Shown here in pieces: positions 34,140 through 47,289 of a stretch of DNA of 64,000 bases. Numbering within the stretch: the stretch's first letter is position 1; the number at the start of each line of letters is the position of its first letter. The notes under the pieces are model-generated. The model saw only the letters and a program-made list of their open reading frames with translations. It searched no databases and was not told where the DNA came from. Origin of the DNA: Aporrectodea caliginosa (lineage: Eukaryota; Annelida; Clitellata; Crassiclitellata; Lumbricidae); the NCBI GenBank assembly GCA_020284085.1, contig JACEVL010000143.1, positions 2,023,746-2,087,745 of the forward strand, written 5' to 3'. Made by a program: the position numbers and the translations under genes.

Positions 34140-34819
34140 TCGTAGCATGCTGCTGTCTAGACTATGTCGCAGTTTTCTTCTTAAGAGATATAATCCATAT
34201 AGTGCTAGGATCTAATTCGTCACTGTTTTTTCGCAGAATCTTTCTAATAAGATAAACAGCTGAATGGGAGGTTCAAAGGAAATAAAACAGACTTGGAACG
34301 TCGCTCCATGGCCTGCATACGTTCAATTATATAAGCAGAATGATTAACGAAGGACTTCTATAATTCGATATTTATTGTGGAATGGAGCAAGATTTTGCAG
34401 TTTGTCATTGTCGTCGCTGTTACAGTAGCCATGCGTGATGCATCGCCTGTGCGCCTGCAATGAATACTAAACTAAAGCGTTAAAGTAGGCCTAATTATTG
34501 AGATTTACTAACTTGATCCTGACCATGCCGAAAGAGAGTAAACCTTCAAAATTGCTTTCTTTCAAATTCAGCCCAATGATACGGCAAACTCGACTGCGAC
34601 TATCCTAGCCCTACTGGAAAACTCCAGAACTCAATCACGCAGGAAAGAAACACACACAACTAGGCCCTATAAGATAATTCAACGTTAGGCTACAGAGAAA
34701 AACCGCAATTTTACTGTATAATCCAAGGCAAAACGATAAAAGGTAAAAAGATCAAGATAAAAGTAATCGAAATACGAAACAGATAGCCTATAAGAGTGCT
34801 ATTTTCCCCGATTACAATA

Positions 34820-35017
34820 CTGTACAACTGTATTTCATAATTATTGTCCTCTTCCAAAGTTCAGAAGTTCATGCCGGACCGTAGGCCCTATATCAATGGC
34901 GCCGATCAATTAATGTACCGGGTACGCGAAGGACTTGCTGAAGTTCCGTGAGTGGAGGCTCGAACCCGTACTTTCCGCGTTACAGGTCGAGCGTTCTCTC
35001 CATTCAGCTACCGTGCC
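34820..35017 (-). mobile_element. MIR-like tRNA-derived SINE, family S (copy 2)
   Basis: The most complete head in the window: GGCACGGTAGCTGAATGG (A box region) and GGGTTCGAGCC (B box) on the minus strand, then AGCAAGTCCTTCGCGTAC (CORE-like) and ACTTTGGAAGAGGACAATAA. The tRNA homology covers about 65 bases. A long stretch here also contains several gene-like frames that I ignore. Confidence 0.82.
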
Positions 35018-35154
35018 CTGCAGATCACTCCAACAAAGATAACAATAAACTGAAATAAACTTAACAATTAAGTAAAAAAGATTAGTTGCGGTCATTGTAT
35101 AGGCCTACACACGAAGGCGGAAAGCAAAGGATTCAACGGTTAATTTCTGGATAG

Positions 35155-35239
35155 TAATCGTATTCATAATCGTAAGTCCAAACTTCTAAAGCGCCACTCG
35201 AAAGCCAGGCGCAGAGCACCAGCTTATTCACGAGCGCTG
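35155..35239 (-). mobile_element. Retroposon 3' tail, family T (copy 2)
   Basis: Reverse-orientation match to 32561-32650. Both include the TCGTGAATAAGCTGGT and TTCGAGTGGCGCTTTAG blocks and both end in GATTAC/GATTATG-type repeats. Confidence 0.6.
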
Positions 35240-36006
35240 AATCCACTTAGCCTACAATGCCACGAACATGACTGTCAAAGCCATTGTTTCTTGCCTACAG
35301 AATACGAAGGCGTGATCGAGCTGTGATGGGCGACCTGTGGACGTAAGAAACCCATTCATTTCCGAACTAAGTTGATATCGCGATGACTGGAACTAAAGCA
35401 TGTACAGAGGACTCGTCTTCTACGTTTGATCGTCCAATCCTCGCCCTCCATCTGGAATTTGAGAACAACACACCCCTCCACTCTAACCGATTGTATTAAT
35501 TTTTGTACTTGCAGACCGTCATATTATCGGAAATCAACAACACCCAGTTTATAACCAAACCTTTACCCCCTCAGTTCCAGCAACTGTTGAAGATCGTTCT
35601 CCCAACCCACACCCAGTTTATATCCAAAAAGTCCCCCCCCGTTCTGGCAACCGTCGGAGATCGTTTTTCCCAACCCCTCCTCAACCCCCATTGGTAGACT
35701 CCATTGGATCGTTGGACCTTGTCCGTCTGAGAGCGTTTTCTTCGTCGATTCTGTTAGCATCGATTCATCGATTGCGTGAAGGCGGTTGTGACCGTTTGTC
35801 CCTTCTGTTCGCCGTTCTTCTGACAGCAGAGTGCCTGCGTGTACAGCTTTCCTAGAAGAAGAGAAAGCAGAAGAACTGCTGCACGAAACACTTCAATCGA
35901 TTATAACCCACAATCAAATAGATATAGGCCTATGCATACGCTGTGTTGAACACGCGATATATCGATCACAAGTATTACTATCACCTGGTACCATAACCAG
36001 AGGAAT

Positions 36007-37012
<1,006 letters not shown>

Positions 37013-37518
37013 GAGGCAAAGAAATAATAACAAAAATTGTAGTAGTAGTGGTGGTGGTGTTGGTGGTATAATTACAATACAGTCAAGAAAGCTAAATGCA
37101 ATTTATTAACCGGTCCTCGCTAAAAGCCAATCGGTTATAGAGCGAAACCCGAGTAGCGTTCGTCTTCAGGTCAAAATCGAGGCTAACGTCGTTTGATGTT
37201 TCTTTAACTTTATTAAATGCTTCCTATGAGATAAAAGGCCATTCAATCACATTCTCAACTCTTTGTACATCGCACGCGTTACCCAAGAAACAGCGCACAA
37301 TTACATTTGCCGACAGATATAGTCTAGGCTTGGAATTTAAAAAGACTCTAGAAATCACTGTTAGAAGCAAATCATGTAACAATTTGCTACCCGGTGTTTC
37401 TAGACTAATTTGACCCTGCTGAAAACGAAAATCGCGGATAGCAAGCTGGATTTTTAGCGGTTGCATGGGAAAACAAGATGGCGGCCAAAATGGCGGCCAG
37501 TATTTTCAAATGGCTATA

Positions 37519-37686
37519 CAGGCACGTAGCGACTCTAGCGAGACTTAAATTCAAGAGGAGGCAACTTCACATACGTTTGGCAAAATCCTGGTCATTGGGG
37601 TCATTAGCCAATGGAAGTTCCAGTATAATAAAAAAAAGCAAGAGGAGGCAACTGCCTCCTCGTGCCTCAATGTAGCTACGCCTATG
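37519..37686 (-). mobile_element. hAT-like MITE, family C (copy 2), 168 bp
   Basis: Opposite-orientation member of the family at 33356 and 46449, with ends CAGGCACGTAGC and the reverse complement of CATAGGCGTAGC. It has the same GAGGCAACTTCAC and GAGGAGGCAACTGCC blocks. The flanks (TGGCTATA and CAGAGATA) do not form a convincing duplication. Confidence 0.8.
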
Positions 37687-38276
37687 CAGAGATATACTGT
37701 CCATGACTTAGGATTCTGCCTTACGACTGTTTACGACGTATCACAAGAGTTCGGGCGACCGTGGCTGTTGTTCCGACAACGAAATGGAAACCGATTTCCT
37801 TGCTTCAGCGAAGCGGACACTGTTTATTGATCAATGCTCCTCTGTGATTATGTAGAATGCAAAAGCAGTCGGTGGATTGCCTTGAAACCCAATAGCAGCA
37901 GCATGAGGGACAGTGTAAACTGTGAAGGACACAGTACGTATCACTCAGCGGCGTCGCCACGATTTAAAAAGTAGTAGGGGGGGGTCTACGGCGAAATGAA
38001 TGGGCATGTTAGAGGGTCTACATTGGGGAGGGGAAGCCCACAAAAACTGACGCTTTTGCTTATATTGACAGTGTTTCGTGCCATTTCTGGTAAACTAAAC
38101 TACACGTTTAAATTAATTAAAAGTATTTCTAGCGGTTATTAGACAAAAAGTGGTACGACAAAAATATGTTGTTGCCATAACACCTTAAAAACTGGTAATT
38201 ATATTTACTGTGTTATGTGTATATCATATTTAATGTGTTATGTATGATGTATATTATCATAAAATTATGTGTATGT

Positions 38277-38490
<214 letters not shown>

Positions 38491-38949
38491 CAGTTTCCTG
38501 GTCGTTTGCGATCGGTCACGATTTCTTCTGATGCTTCGAACTGGAGCGATGAAACTGAGGCGATAAAGAAAGCTTATGGACTCGTATCGTATCGATCTAA
38601 GACCGTTGAAGCTGCTCAATGGAATCATAGGAGAGGTCACTGTAACCCCACGTACCTTAATCCGTATGCACATATGCATTACATGTATGCGTCTACGGTC
38701 TTATGCATCATACATGGACGCCTTATTCAATCAACTGATATGAATGCCATAGACATCAAGCAACGGCACTTCAAAACAAAACAGATTACTTAACGTATCG
38801 TATCGTATCTGAGAATTTGTAAAGCGCCTCTTACAGTGCTAGCTATTCAGTGGCGCTCTCAGCGTGACAGCCCTAGGAAATAAGAAAGACATGTCTACAT
38901 GTATACTTATAGTCTTATACCATCAATACCAACGCTCTGTCCAATACAT

Positions 38950-38958
38950 ACAACAGTA

Positions 38959-38993
<35 letters not shown>

Positions 38994-39100
38994 AACACAT
39001 TAAATGTATAAATTATACATACATGTAAACCTATTATACACGAACATTTATCTACATACAATATTCAGCTTTTTAAAACATGTACTTGTACGTTTGTATG

Positions 39101-39134
<34 letters not shown>

Positions 39135-39205
39135 TGTATGTATGTTTGTATGTTTGTATATGTATGCATGTATGTATATAGGTATGCATGTATGTATGTA
39201 TGTAG
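38950..39205. repeat. (AT)n and (TATG)n microsatellites
   Basis: TA tract at about 38959-38990 and a (GTAT)n tract at 39100-39205 with TTTG variants. The upstream segment 38813-38870 (GTAAAGCGCCTCT, then CAGTGGCGCTCTC) resembles the tail region of the SINEs in this window. Confidence 0.9.
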
Positions 39206-40175
39206 AAAATGAGACGAGGGTCATTGAACGCGTGGTTAATTCAATATGCAGATCAAACAGTGTTTCCGTAATCCTGTCCAATTATAGACAAGGCCATTGC
39301 GGTTGGTATATACAACCAGGGTCCACTAAGCTATTCATTGTCTGGAATTTGTATTAATGGCTTTTCCTACGAGTCTCCCACAGATTGGGTTATCTGCAAT
39401 TGCAACACGCACCCAAGACCCTCCTCCATGTATTTAGTATGTAGCCTATGCGATATGCATAGTCTCGAAATTAGTCACTGATCAGTTTCGAATTCTTTTT
39501 ACTGTCTGACCAAATGTTTTATGAACATGTCTATGCAGTGGTAGACTAAATACAGCGTATACATAGACGATATACAGTGACCACTAAGTGTTATTGCCTT
39601 AGTTGTCTGCTATTGTGTCTTTGTATGCAATTATTTAGTTTGTACATACAGACATCAAGTAGTTGCCACAAAGGCCTATAGGCTAATATACCGCATAATA
39701 TTGAATAAAAAAATGCCAAGCATGCATTAACACTATACTGAATCCTCTGTAGGGTCTCGTCGCTTTCACTTATCAATGTTACCATCCCTGAACATGCTCA
39801 TGCAGGTACACTTTCGGTGCTATAATATCAAAGAATAGAAAGAGTACAACTGTGTGCACAGTCTTATATAAAGGACCTATATGTATCATATATATCGACA
39901 TCAATATAAATATAAACCTCTGCGAATACGGAAACTATTAATGCCTACAGAGGAAACGATCATGTCGAAGGCCATTGCAACCGTATAAAGCACCATGCTG
40001 CAGTTCGTGAAAGCGATTGTATAGCTACAGTCATAGATCGCAAAGAGCCGCATTCAGTGGCCCTGTGTTTTGACGCATTATACTGCGCCAGACGCGGACA
40101 ATGCGGCCATTAAAAGCGTCTGAGAAGTCGTCTTTTATGTCCCGATGACCGATGAAAAATTATGAAGTATCGCTT

Positions 40176-40242
<67 letters not shown>

Positions 40243-40250
40243 AATATATA
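40176..40250. repeat. (TC)n microsatellite
   Basis: About 30 TC dinucleotides followed by a short ATATAT run. Confidence 0.95.
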
Positions 40251-40597
40251 TATATATCCTTTGTTAACTTATAAGCTGTGACGTCTCTACTTTCTCTCAA
40301 AAGCTCAGATGTCTCGAATCTGTATATATGCCTGATAATGCCCCTATAATATGCAAGATGCAATGTGTGGATTACTGGGGTATACCACACCTGTCGTGGT
40401 TACTTGATAATTCCTTTCTACCTTAAAGAACCTTCGCAAAGAACAAAGGGGAAGTAAGCGGCTGCAGAATCAAGAAGAGCCACTCTGGTCATATCCCATG
40501 AAGGCAATGTTCAGCGGGCTTTTATTGATTCCAGAACCACTGACATTGATCTTAACACTTATAATAGCCTCATTCCTCTAAAAATCAATAAAAATTT

Positions 40598-40599
<2 letters not shown>

Positions 40600-40642
<43 letters not shown>

Positions 40643-40702
40643 TACATACATACATACATACATACATACATACATACATACATACATACATACATACATA
40701 CA
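40600..40702. repeat. (TA)n and (ATAC)n microsatellite, tail of SINE copy 3
   Basis: Two successive tracts immediately before the SINE at 40705-40893. As the SINE is on the minus strand, these lie at its 3' end, which is where a microsatellite tail is expected. Confidence 0.92.
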
Positions 40703-40704
40703 AT

Positions 40705-40893
40705 ACAAATGTACTTTAATATTGCCCTCCTTACAAAGTTCAGAAGGGCACACGTGATGAAAGTCACAGATACAATTATACTGCAGAGCAATTGTGAGTG
40801 AAGGACTTGCTGAAGGTCCCTACACAGCAACTGTCTCAGACGAGGCTCGAACTCATACTCTCCGCGTTACAGGCCGAGCGCTCTAATACATAC
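40705..40893 (-). mobile_element. MIR-like tRNA-derived SINE, family S (copy 3)
   Basis: The minus strand has GCGCTCGGCCTGTAACGCGG, a B-box-like GAGTTCGAGCC and the CORE-like AGCAAGTCCTTCACTCACAA. It ends GCCCTTCTGAACTTTG and GGGCAATATTAAAGTAC. The tRNA-like head is truncated at 40893, where a second (ATAC)n tract starts, so the element has simple repeats on both sides. Confidence 0.8.
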
Positions 40894-41085
40894 ATACATG
40901 CATACATACATACATACATACATACAAACATACATACACACATACATACATACATACATACATACATACATACATACATACATACATACATACATACATA
41001 CATACATACATACATACATACATACATACATACAAACATACATACATACATACATACATACATACATACATACATACATACATGC
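40887..41085. repeat. (ATAC)n microsatellite
   Basis: About 50 ATAC units with AAAC variants. All six overlapping frames are simple-repeat translations. Confidence 0.95.
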
Positions 41086-41089
41086 ATAT

Positions 41090-42005
41090 ACTTTAGAGCA
41101 ATAAACCACAGTGTTCTGTTAACTTGACAATAGATCCAGCGCTGAACACCTTGAAATTTCATCAGGACTACAAAATCTGTTATGCGTAAGCTTCATATAT
41201 GCAGGAAGAAAATAATTCAGAATTTTATGACCACAAAAATGATCAAAAGTAAGACTTTGTAGAGATACTGGCGCAGCCGTGCAAGCCTGATTACGCTTGC
41301 ACGCTTTCATTTCAGAGCAAATTAAACTAAGTGCTTATGCGAAAAATTTGTTCGCGCTTCTTGAGTTATTATTTTATTTGAAAGAGTAACATGATTCTGA
41401 TCTCGAGTACTGTAGCCGACCTAAAAGCTTATTCCTGTTTCATGTGCAAAATGCAATCGAAAAAGCAATCTCTGCGGGAAATAGAAGAGGGAAATGGATT
41501 CAAGATGACAGGTATATCCGCTTATAGGCTATAATCGGTGTATATTTTATGGCCGATTACTTCCGTAGACGTTTCACGCTCTATCCATTATACTAAGAGG
41601 AATAGCTGCAGGTGGTTGCGCAACGTTGATGTTTTAGTATTAAATACAGAGACCTGCAAGAAATAGATTGCAAAAAGAACTCTTAGACTGAAAGGCTTAG
41701 TGTAAAAAGAAGTTTTCACTGTTCAAGAAGAGTAAGTGTAAAAACGGCAATACGAATTAGTTAGAAATAAGTTAAGATAATACAAGCGAAGCAGCAAATA
41801 TTAACCACCAATAATTTCCACATCTTTGTACTTCATGATCTGCGCCAACTATATGCAAGAGACACTATACTGGGATTACTGGTACTATACCGGTTGAGTA
41901 CAGAATTACATTAAAGATCCTCTTCTTGGGTGAACAGCATTAGTCGGTGTGGTCTCATTAATAACTACATCGGAGAGCTACGTGTTTCAGTTTATTAAAG
42001 TCACC
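41090..42005. other. No gene recognised
   Basis: No coding family or transposon terminus seen. TTTTATTTGAAAG-type AT-rich sequence. Confidence 0.4.
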
Positions 42006-42009
42006 CGGA

Positions 42010-42135
42010 TTAAATGTTCTGTGCCTTGTAACCGGAGGGTCGCATGTTGAATATACCTCAAGCCACTGCGTAGCAACCTTGGACAAATTGCTCACCCACA
42101 ACTGTCTGTGAGGAATTCAACGGGAAACCACCTCA
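42010..42135 (+). mobile_element. MIR-like SINE, diverged (family S copy 4)
   Basis: Plus-strand copy with GGATTAAATGTTCTGTGCC and CCGGAGGGTCGCATGTTGAA (tRNA-like arm, B box degraded) followed by AACCTTGGACAAATTGCTCA, the CORE-like segment that also resembles MIR. No clear tail. Confidence 0.45.
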
Positions 42136-42570
42136 CTCATCTAATCCCCGGGTGATATAAAAGCCATTGAATTCAGGCAGAGAAATCAATATCATCATCG
42201 TCGTCGTCATTGAGCTGGAAGTCCATGAATATATTTTCGGTAACACTGTGTGTGACTAGAACATACAATATTGTCTTTGAAATGATGCTCCAATAGCAGA
42301 GTAATTGCAGTGGTTGAACAGTAGCCCATACTGATCACTAAGGCGACTGATTGAAGGAGGGAATTAATCTGAATTAGAGTCTGCAGACAGCAATCCTTTC
42401 TGTCCTGATGTGGAGAATGGAGAATGACCTTCATTCTTTCCTATAATGTTATTAGGAAGATCCTGTTGCAAGCGAGAGTGCTTTCGACTAATTTTTCTTC
42501 ATTCAAACGACAGCGTTTGTCCTCAATTCAATCCAAGCATACACTCCCACATATTCTGTATAGAAGCCAA

Positions 42571-42572
<2 letters not shown>

Positions 42573-42628
<56 letters not shown>
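42573..42628. repeat. (TA)n microsatellite
   Basis: About 26 TA units followed by ATATAGGC-type imperfect sequence to 42670. Confidence 0.93.
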
Positions 42629-42632
<4 letters not shown>

Positions 42633-42699
42633 GGCTATATATATATACTCCAATATATTTATATAGATATATACTCCACACAAGCTTCTTTGTGTGCCT

Positions 42700-44115
42700 A
42701 CAATGTAGGAATATTTAACTATCACTGTCCTATGTAGTCTGTATATATATAGGCCTATACTTTGCATATACAGCCGAGACTGTTTTCATAGACAGCCGTG
42801 GCGTTGTGTTTATACATGTTACAGGTCTTTACAAATATAAAGGATTTGCAGGATTTACATCATAGGGCCTATGGCTGTCATCTAACTGTTTCGCATATAT
42901 CATGCATAATTGCATGTTATGCTTGTACGTGTGTATATAGGACTTAGTTCGTGATTTTTAATCAGGAGATGGTAATAAAAAAATAAATCGACCTAATTTA
43001 TTCCTGTAGGTCTAAACAGCGGAATTCAGAGCCATTGCTGTCATCCATTGATTTTGGGATTAACCAAAGATGTTATTATGCCGAGATTATATCAATAATA
43101 ATTGTTAGACCTGAGGAGATATAGGGGACTAACTAGATAGGATAATTACTCGTTTATTATGCTCCTCTGTTGTTTTCGACAGCAACCGTATCACAAGAGC
43201 GGCCTGTGAACAACTAACATAAAAACGGAAAGGACAATTTATTCAACGATAAAAATAAGCCGGCGTTGAACAATCTATAGGACTGGATCAAAACACACAG
43301 AGAAATCGGAAAGGATTCGAAAGACACCGAAGCCCACAAAGACAGAAACACTGCAAGAGCCCTGTGCAATAAATACCGAAAGTCATCCATCGATCACTTG
43401 CAGCATCCACGCATGATTGAAATAGGCATCGTCAAAAGCGCATCCTCCGTGCATAATGGAATAGCCACAGGAGGTTTCGACCAAGCAGAATCATTTAGGG
43501 GTAGGATAAATATATGGGCGTATTTACGGGTTCAACCCCCACCCCCAATAAATAACTGCCGAAAAAGCACTTAACTTTTCAAAACTGACCCCTTACTCTG
43601 CGACCATGTCCAATGAAAGAACCCCCAAATGGAACATCGAAATTGTTTCCTGGCTACGTTCTTGTGGTTCTGACTCGGGAAAAAATCATTGCTAATTCAT
43701 ACTGAAGACCCGGCCGAAGCACCCCGTACAGCTGTTGAATTCGAAGGACAAGATGGATATGAATTCAAAACAGATGTGATTTTTACTTCAATTTTCGTTA
43801 TAGGTGTGTGTGAAATGAAGTTTTAGCCTAACATACATGAATTCATGCTGAACTACGCGAATGAGTAGATTTAATTCCTGCAGATTACATCAGACTAACC
43901 CATGATAGTTATAATGACAGCAACTACAGTAGGTCTACATCAATGGCTCTGGAATGCAGTTTGGATAATCTTAATGCGCAGCAATTTAATATTATGGGAG
44001 AGACCGATAACGCTCACATGCAGCATGATAGCATACTTATGAGTACTGTATATCTATCGCCCTACCAATCAATATAATGATTAACAATGAACTCCACCAC
44101 TGCATGCACGTTCGT
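42700..44115. other. No gene recognised
   Basis: TATA- and GATATA-rich patches with no supported gene. The 43200-43430 stretch has a few codon-like runs but no recognisable family. Confidence 0.35.
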
Positions 44116-44120
44116 GCCTT

Positions 44121-44210
44121 AGTGCCAGGCAGTGCCAGTGCCAAGCCTGAATGAAGGAAGAGGGCGACGCTAATGATCTTTGTAATCACGCAGTGTCGTT
44201 TAACTGAAAC
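44121..44210 (+). mobile_element. Retroposon 3'-end fragment, family R (copy 2)
   Basis: Plus-strand copy with CAGTGCCAGTGCCAAGCCTG, GAAGAGGGCGACGCTAATG and CAGTGTCGTTTAACTG, as in the copies at 9553-9634, 47188-47270 and 59701-59775. Confidence 0.6.
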
Positions 44211-44395
44211 AACTACTACGCTCAACAATGACCAATATTTATATATAGATGATATATATGATATATATACAGTGGTCATTGTTGATTGCATATATATATT
44301 ATATATAATATATATAACATATTATATATATACATATAATATATATATATATAATATATATATATATATATAATGATCAACGCATGCAGAGACCA

Positions 44396-44885
44396 CCAAA
44401 ACAATGGTGATTGAAAAGACCAAAGAGACACCAATTACTATCAACATCCAAGGAGAAGTTATTGAGCAAGAAAACCAATTCGTCTATCTGGAAAGGATAA
44501 TAAACGCAGATGGCAGCAACAAAAGAGACACAAAGGAGAATTGGACGCACTTCACAGGCATTTAGAATAATGAACAGGATATGGAGAAGCTCAGAGAATT
44601 AACAAAGAAAACCAAGATAAAAATATATGAGACGATGATACAACCGATTTTCTTATACGGATCGGAATGTTGGGCAATGAGAAAACAAGACGAGAAAAGA
44701 ATTCTTACAGCAGAAATTAGTTGGATACGGAAGATCGCAGGAATTTGAAGACTATACAGAAAATAAGAAACGGTGACATTTGGACAACCATTAGGTATCC
44801 AAACAACTCTGGTATAGGCAAAGTCGTTCAACGAAGACTCCGATTGTTTGGGCATTTAAAGAGAATGCCAGCAGGCAGCTTGCTA
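44396..44885 (+). pseudogene. LINE (endonuclease/RT, RTE-like) C-terminal remnant
   Basis: Translated phrases in order are KTMVIEKTKETP, NQFVYLERIINADGS, KTKIKIYETMIQPIFLYGSE, CWAMRKQDEKRILTAEISWI and later RRLRLFGHLKR. These are the conserved post-catalytic landmarks of craniofacial-development-protein-2-like endonuclease/RT LINEs (FVYLGS, YxTxxxPxLLYGSE, RRLxxFGH). Stops and shifts make it non-functional. It stops abruptly at about 44885, where a different LINE fragment starts. Confidence 0.85.
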
Positions 44886-44889
44886 ATAT

Positions 44890-45145
44890 TGACTCTGAAT
44901 CCCTTCTCCTTATGTTTCCCAATGTGCACTTTTCTTCCGCTGTCCGTTATCTGGGATTCATTCATTCTCGATCATGTTCTCTCTCTGTGTCTGAACACGT
45001 CAATGATGTCTCTCGCTCGTGTTTCTACTTTCTACTATACTTACGCCAACGCCGTGCCATCCGCCAATCACTTCACGTACATGCTATCACGACTTTCGTC
45101 CATGCTTTGATCTGCACTGGGATTGATTATGGGAATGTGATCTAT
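44890..45145 (+). pseudogene. CR1/Jockey-like LINE RT fragment
   Basis: The frame from 44912 gives VRYLGFIHSRSCSLSVSEHV, CFYFLLYLRQRRAI and TTFVHALICTGIDYGNVIY. This matches the post-FADD region of CR1/Jockey-type RTs (LGV-x-LDS-x-LS, HI-x-x-V, CFYxLRQLRxIRR, LVHAxVxSRLDYCNxL). It fuses into a (TATG)n tract at 45150. It comes from a different element than the neighbour at 44396-44885. Confidence 0.85.
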
Positions 45146-45149
45146 ACAT

Positions 45150-45404
45150 ATCTGTATGTATGTATGTATGTATGTATGTATGTATGTATGTATGTATGTA
45201 TGTATGTATGTATGTATGTATGTATGTATGTATGTATGTATGTATGTATGTATGTATGTATGTATGTATGTACGTACGTACGTACGTATACATACGTACG
45301 TATGTATGTATGTATGTATGTATGTATGTATGTATGTATGTATGTATGTATGTATGTATGTATGTATGTATGTATGGATGTATGTATGTATGTATGTATG
45401 TATA
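45150..45404. repeat. (TATG)n microsatellite with (TACG)n core
   Basis: About 60 tetranucleotide units with a short ACGT block near 45270-45300. Confidence 0.95.
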
Positions 45405-45409
45405 GGCTC

Positions 45410-46048
45410 TAAGGCGTGTACACAGTCCTATTATCTCTCTGCATGACAAGCCGACAGAAAAAAAAACAGATGATGTGTCCCAATACTGGGCGCATATGTT
45501 GCTGTTGAAAAGAATCGGCGTTGTTCGTATATCCTGCAGAGCGACAGACAGAGTTCCCGACGAAGTCAAACAGTGAAAGGATATAATCATAATATAATAC
45601 ACGCAGCATCAGAGGTGATTAGTATTACGCACACGAAGAAGAAGCCGTGCTTACGTCTCCGTAACGACCGTTGACCGTCCGACCTTTGAGAACGAAAGAC
45701 CATTCAGTTGGTCGTGTTCCGTGTTCGTTTCGATTACGCTTTCATTATGCTCCGAGCAATACGAGGGCATGAATGCGAGGGCTCTGGGTGTGAAGGCCAC
45801 AGATCTTTACGACGCAAGGTCTTTGAATCACGTGATTATCACGTAGAGTTGCAGCGTGGTGAAGTAAGAATTGCGTCAGCGCGGAGAGTATATTTTAGAA
45901 ATTGGGAAAAAGCAGTCTGTAGAAGTTTATCGGGCGTATACGTCCGGGAATACGCAATCCTCTGGACTGAATGCGTCGCAGAAATAGAATCCGCCTTTTT
46001 GTTGTCATCATCAGTGGCGGATTGAAAGGGGGGCCAATGGGCGTAAGA
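45410..46048. other. No gene recognised
   Basis: The 45708-46025 frame is uninterrupted but has no family signature. A CAGTGGCGGATTG hAT-type end is present near 46014, but no matching partner was found. Confidence 0.35.
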
Positions 46049-46056
46049 CCCATAGG

Positions 46057-46221
46057 CAGTGTTTCTGTTAAAGCCCAAATCGACGTTTTTACGTCCGTAA
46101 AAAGCGTCCAAAACGTCCAGATATTTCGGTGTGACAGCCATAAGCAATGAGCTACATCAAAAAAATTCTAGGGCAGGACATAAATACGTCCTCTTTTTAA
46201 CTCTAACGGAAACACAGTCTG
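46057..46221. mobile_element. hAT-like MITE, 165 bp
   Basis: The left end CAGTGTTTCTGTTA and the reverse complement of the right end, CAGACTGTGTTTCCGTTA, are inverted apart from a 4-base indel. They are of the CAGTGTTTC type seen in hAT elements. An exact 8-bp duplication CCCATAGG flanks it (46049-46056 and 46222-46229). The interior carries paired GACGTTTTTACGTCC-like palindromic sequence and no coding capacity. Confidence 0.88.
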
Positions 46222-46448
46222 CCCATAGGCCTACCTAACGGACTGAGACATTTGCTTTTTCACTCCAACTCTCAACCGAATGTTGCTTTGAGACTATAAC
46301 TACAAAGCCTAGTCATCCCTCACGGCTTATAAAACGATGGCAATTGGTATTCGTGTGTTAAGAATGTGTTTCAGATTCCTACACAGACCAGTCGACTCAG
46401 AGAATCCGAGAACGTTCGAATTCGCCTTACCAATGAGCCACCAGACAC

Positions 46449-46605
46449 CACAGGCGTAGCTACATTAAGGCACGAAGAGGCAGTTGCCTCCTCTTGCTTT
46501 TTCATAATACTGGAACTTCGATTGACTCATGACCCCAAGGACCATGATTTTGCCAATGGTATGCGAAGTTGCCTCCTCTTGAATTTAAGTCTAGCTACGT
46601 GCCTG
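46449..46605 (+). mobile_element. hAT-like MITE, family C (copy 3), 157 bp
   Basis: Same family as 33356 and 37519. The ends are CACAGGCGTAGC and the reverse complement of CAGGCACGTAGC. An exact 8-bp duplication CCAGACAC flanks it (46441-46448 and 46606-46613). Confidence 0.9.
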
Positions 46606-46619
46606 CCAGACACCCTGTG

Positions 46620-47180
46620 GCTGTCACCCATCCTAGTACTAAAATTAATGGACTCGACTCTTGTCATAGCGTTGCAATCACAGTGATTACGTTGCCTATG
46701 TGACTATAGGACTGCACTGCTCTTTCTGTGCGGATCCGAAGGTAATCGTGATTCCCATCTATTTTTGCCCTAAGCCATTGCTTAAGCTCCAAAGTGATAA
46801 TATTTAATTGTGGTCATAAAATAAAAAGAGTCACCAAAACACTGATAAAAGGTAATAAAGAACTAGCCATAGGCCTATTGAAAAAGTTATGAAAAACAGA
46901 GACTACATAAAAATCATGAAAACACCGGGAAACTAAAAATAGTCATCAAACATCAGGAAAAAACAACATGCAATCTGTGCAATTAAAGGGACGGTAATCA
47001 AATAACACACCTCTTTCAATACCACTTGTCCGCGTCACACTCCCACGGTTCCACTTCCGTTTTCCTCCGGATATTCCGCCGTTCGCCGATGTCTTTAAGG
47101 AAGAAAAGGATCCTGACTTTAACTACATCTTATGGCAACAAACACCGTTGACGTCGACAGAAAACTCCGCCACTGTTCGC
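46620..47180. other. No gene recognised
   Basis: AT-rich and AAA-rich, with no supported feature. Confidence 0.4.
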
Positions 47181-47187
47181 TTTTTCT

Positions 47188-47270
47188 GACAGTGCCAGTC
47201 CCAAACCTTGGTGAAGGAGGAGGGCGACGCTAATGGTCTTTGTTATGCCACACACTCTGTCGTTAAACTG
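47188..47270 (+). mobile_element. Retroposon 3'-end fragment, family R (copy 3)
   Basis: Contains CAGTGCCAGTCCCAAACC, GGAGGAGGGCGACGCTAATG and CTGTCGTTAAACTG. Confidence 0.6.
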
Positions 47271-47289
47271 CTACTAAGTCAGTAGGCAT

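Noticed and set aside
37519..37686. An 8-bp target duplication for the third family C MITE
   Set aside because: The flanks TGGCTATA and CAGAGATA agree at only four of eight positions, so no duplication is claimed.
37952..37970. CAGCGGCGTCGCC as a hAT-type left end
   Set aside because: No inverted partner and no direct repeat was found downstream, so no element is annotated.
45708..46025. A possible 105-residue gene
   Set aside because: No family motif, and it overlaps transposon-rich sequence. Open by chance is more likely.
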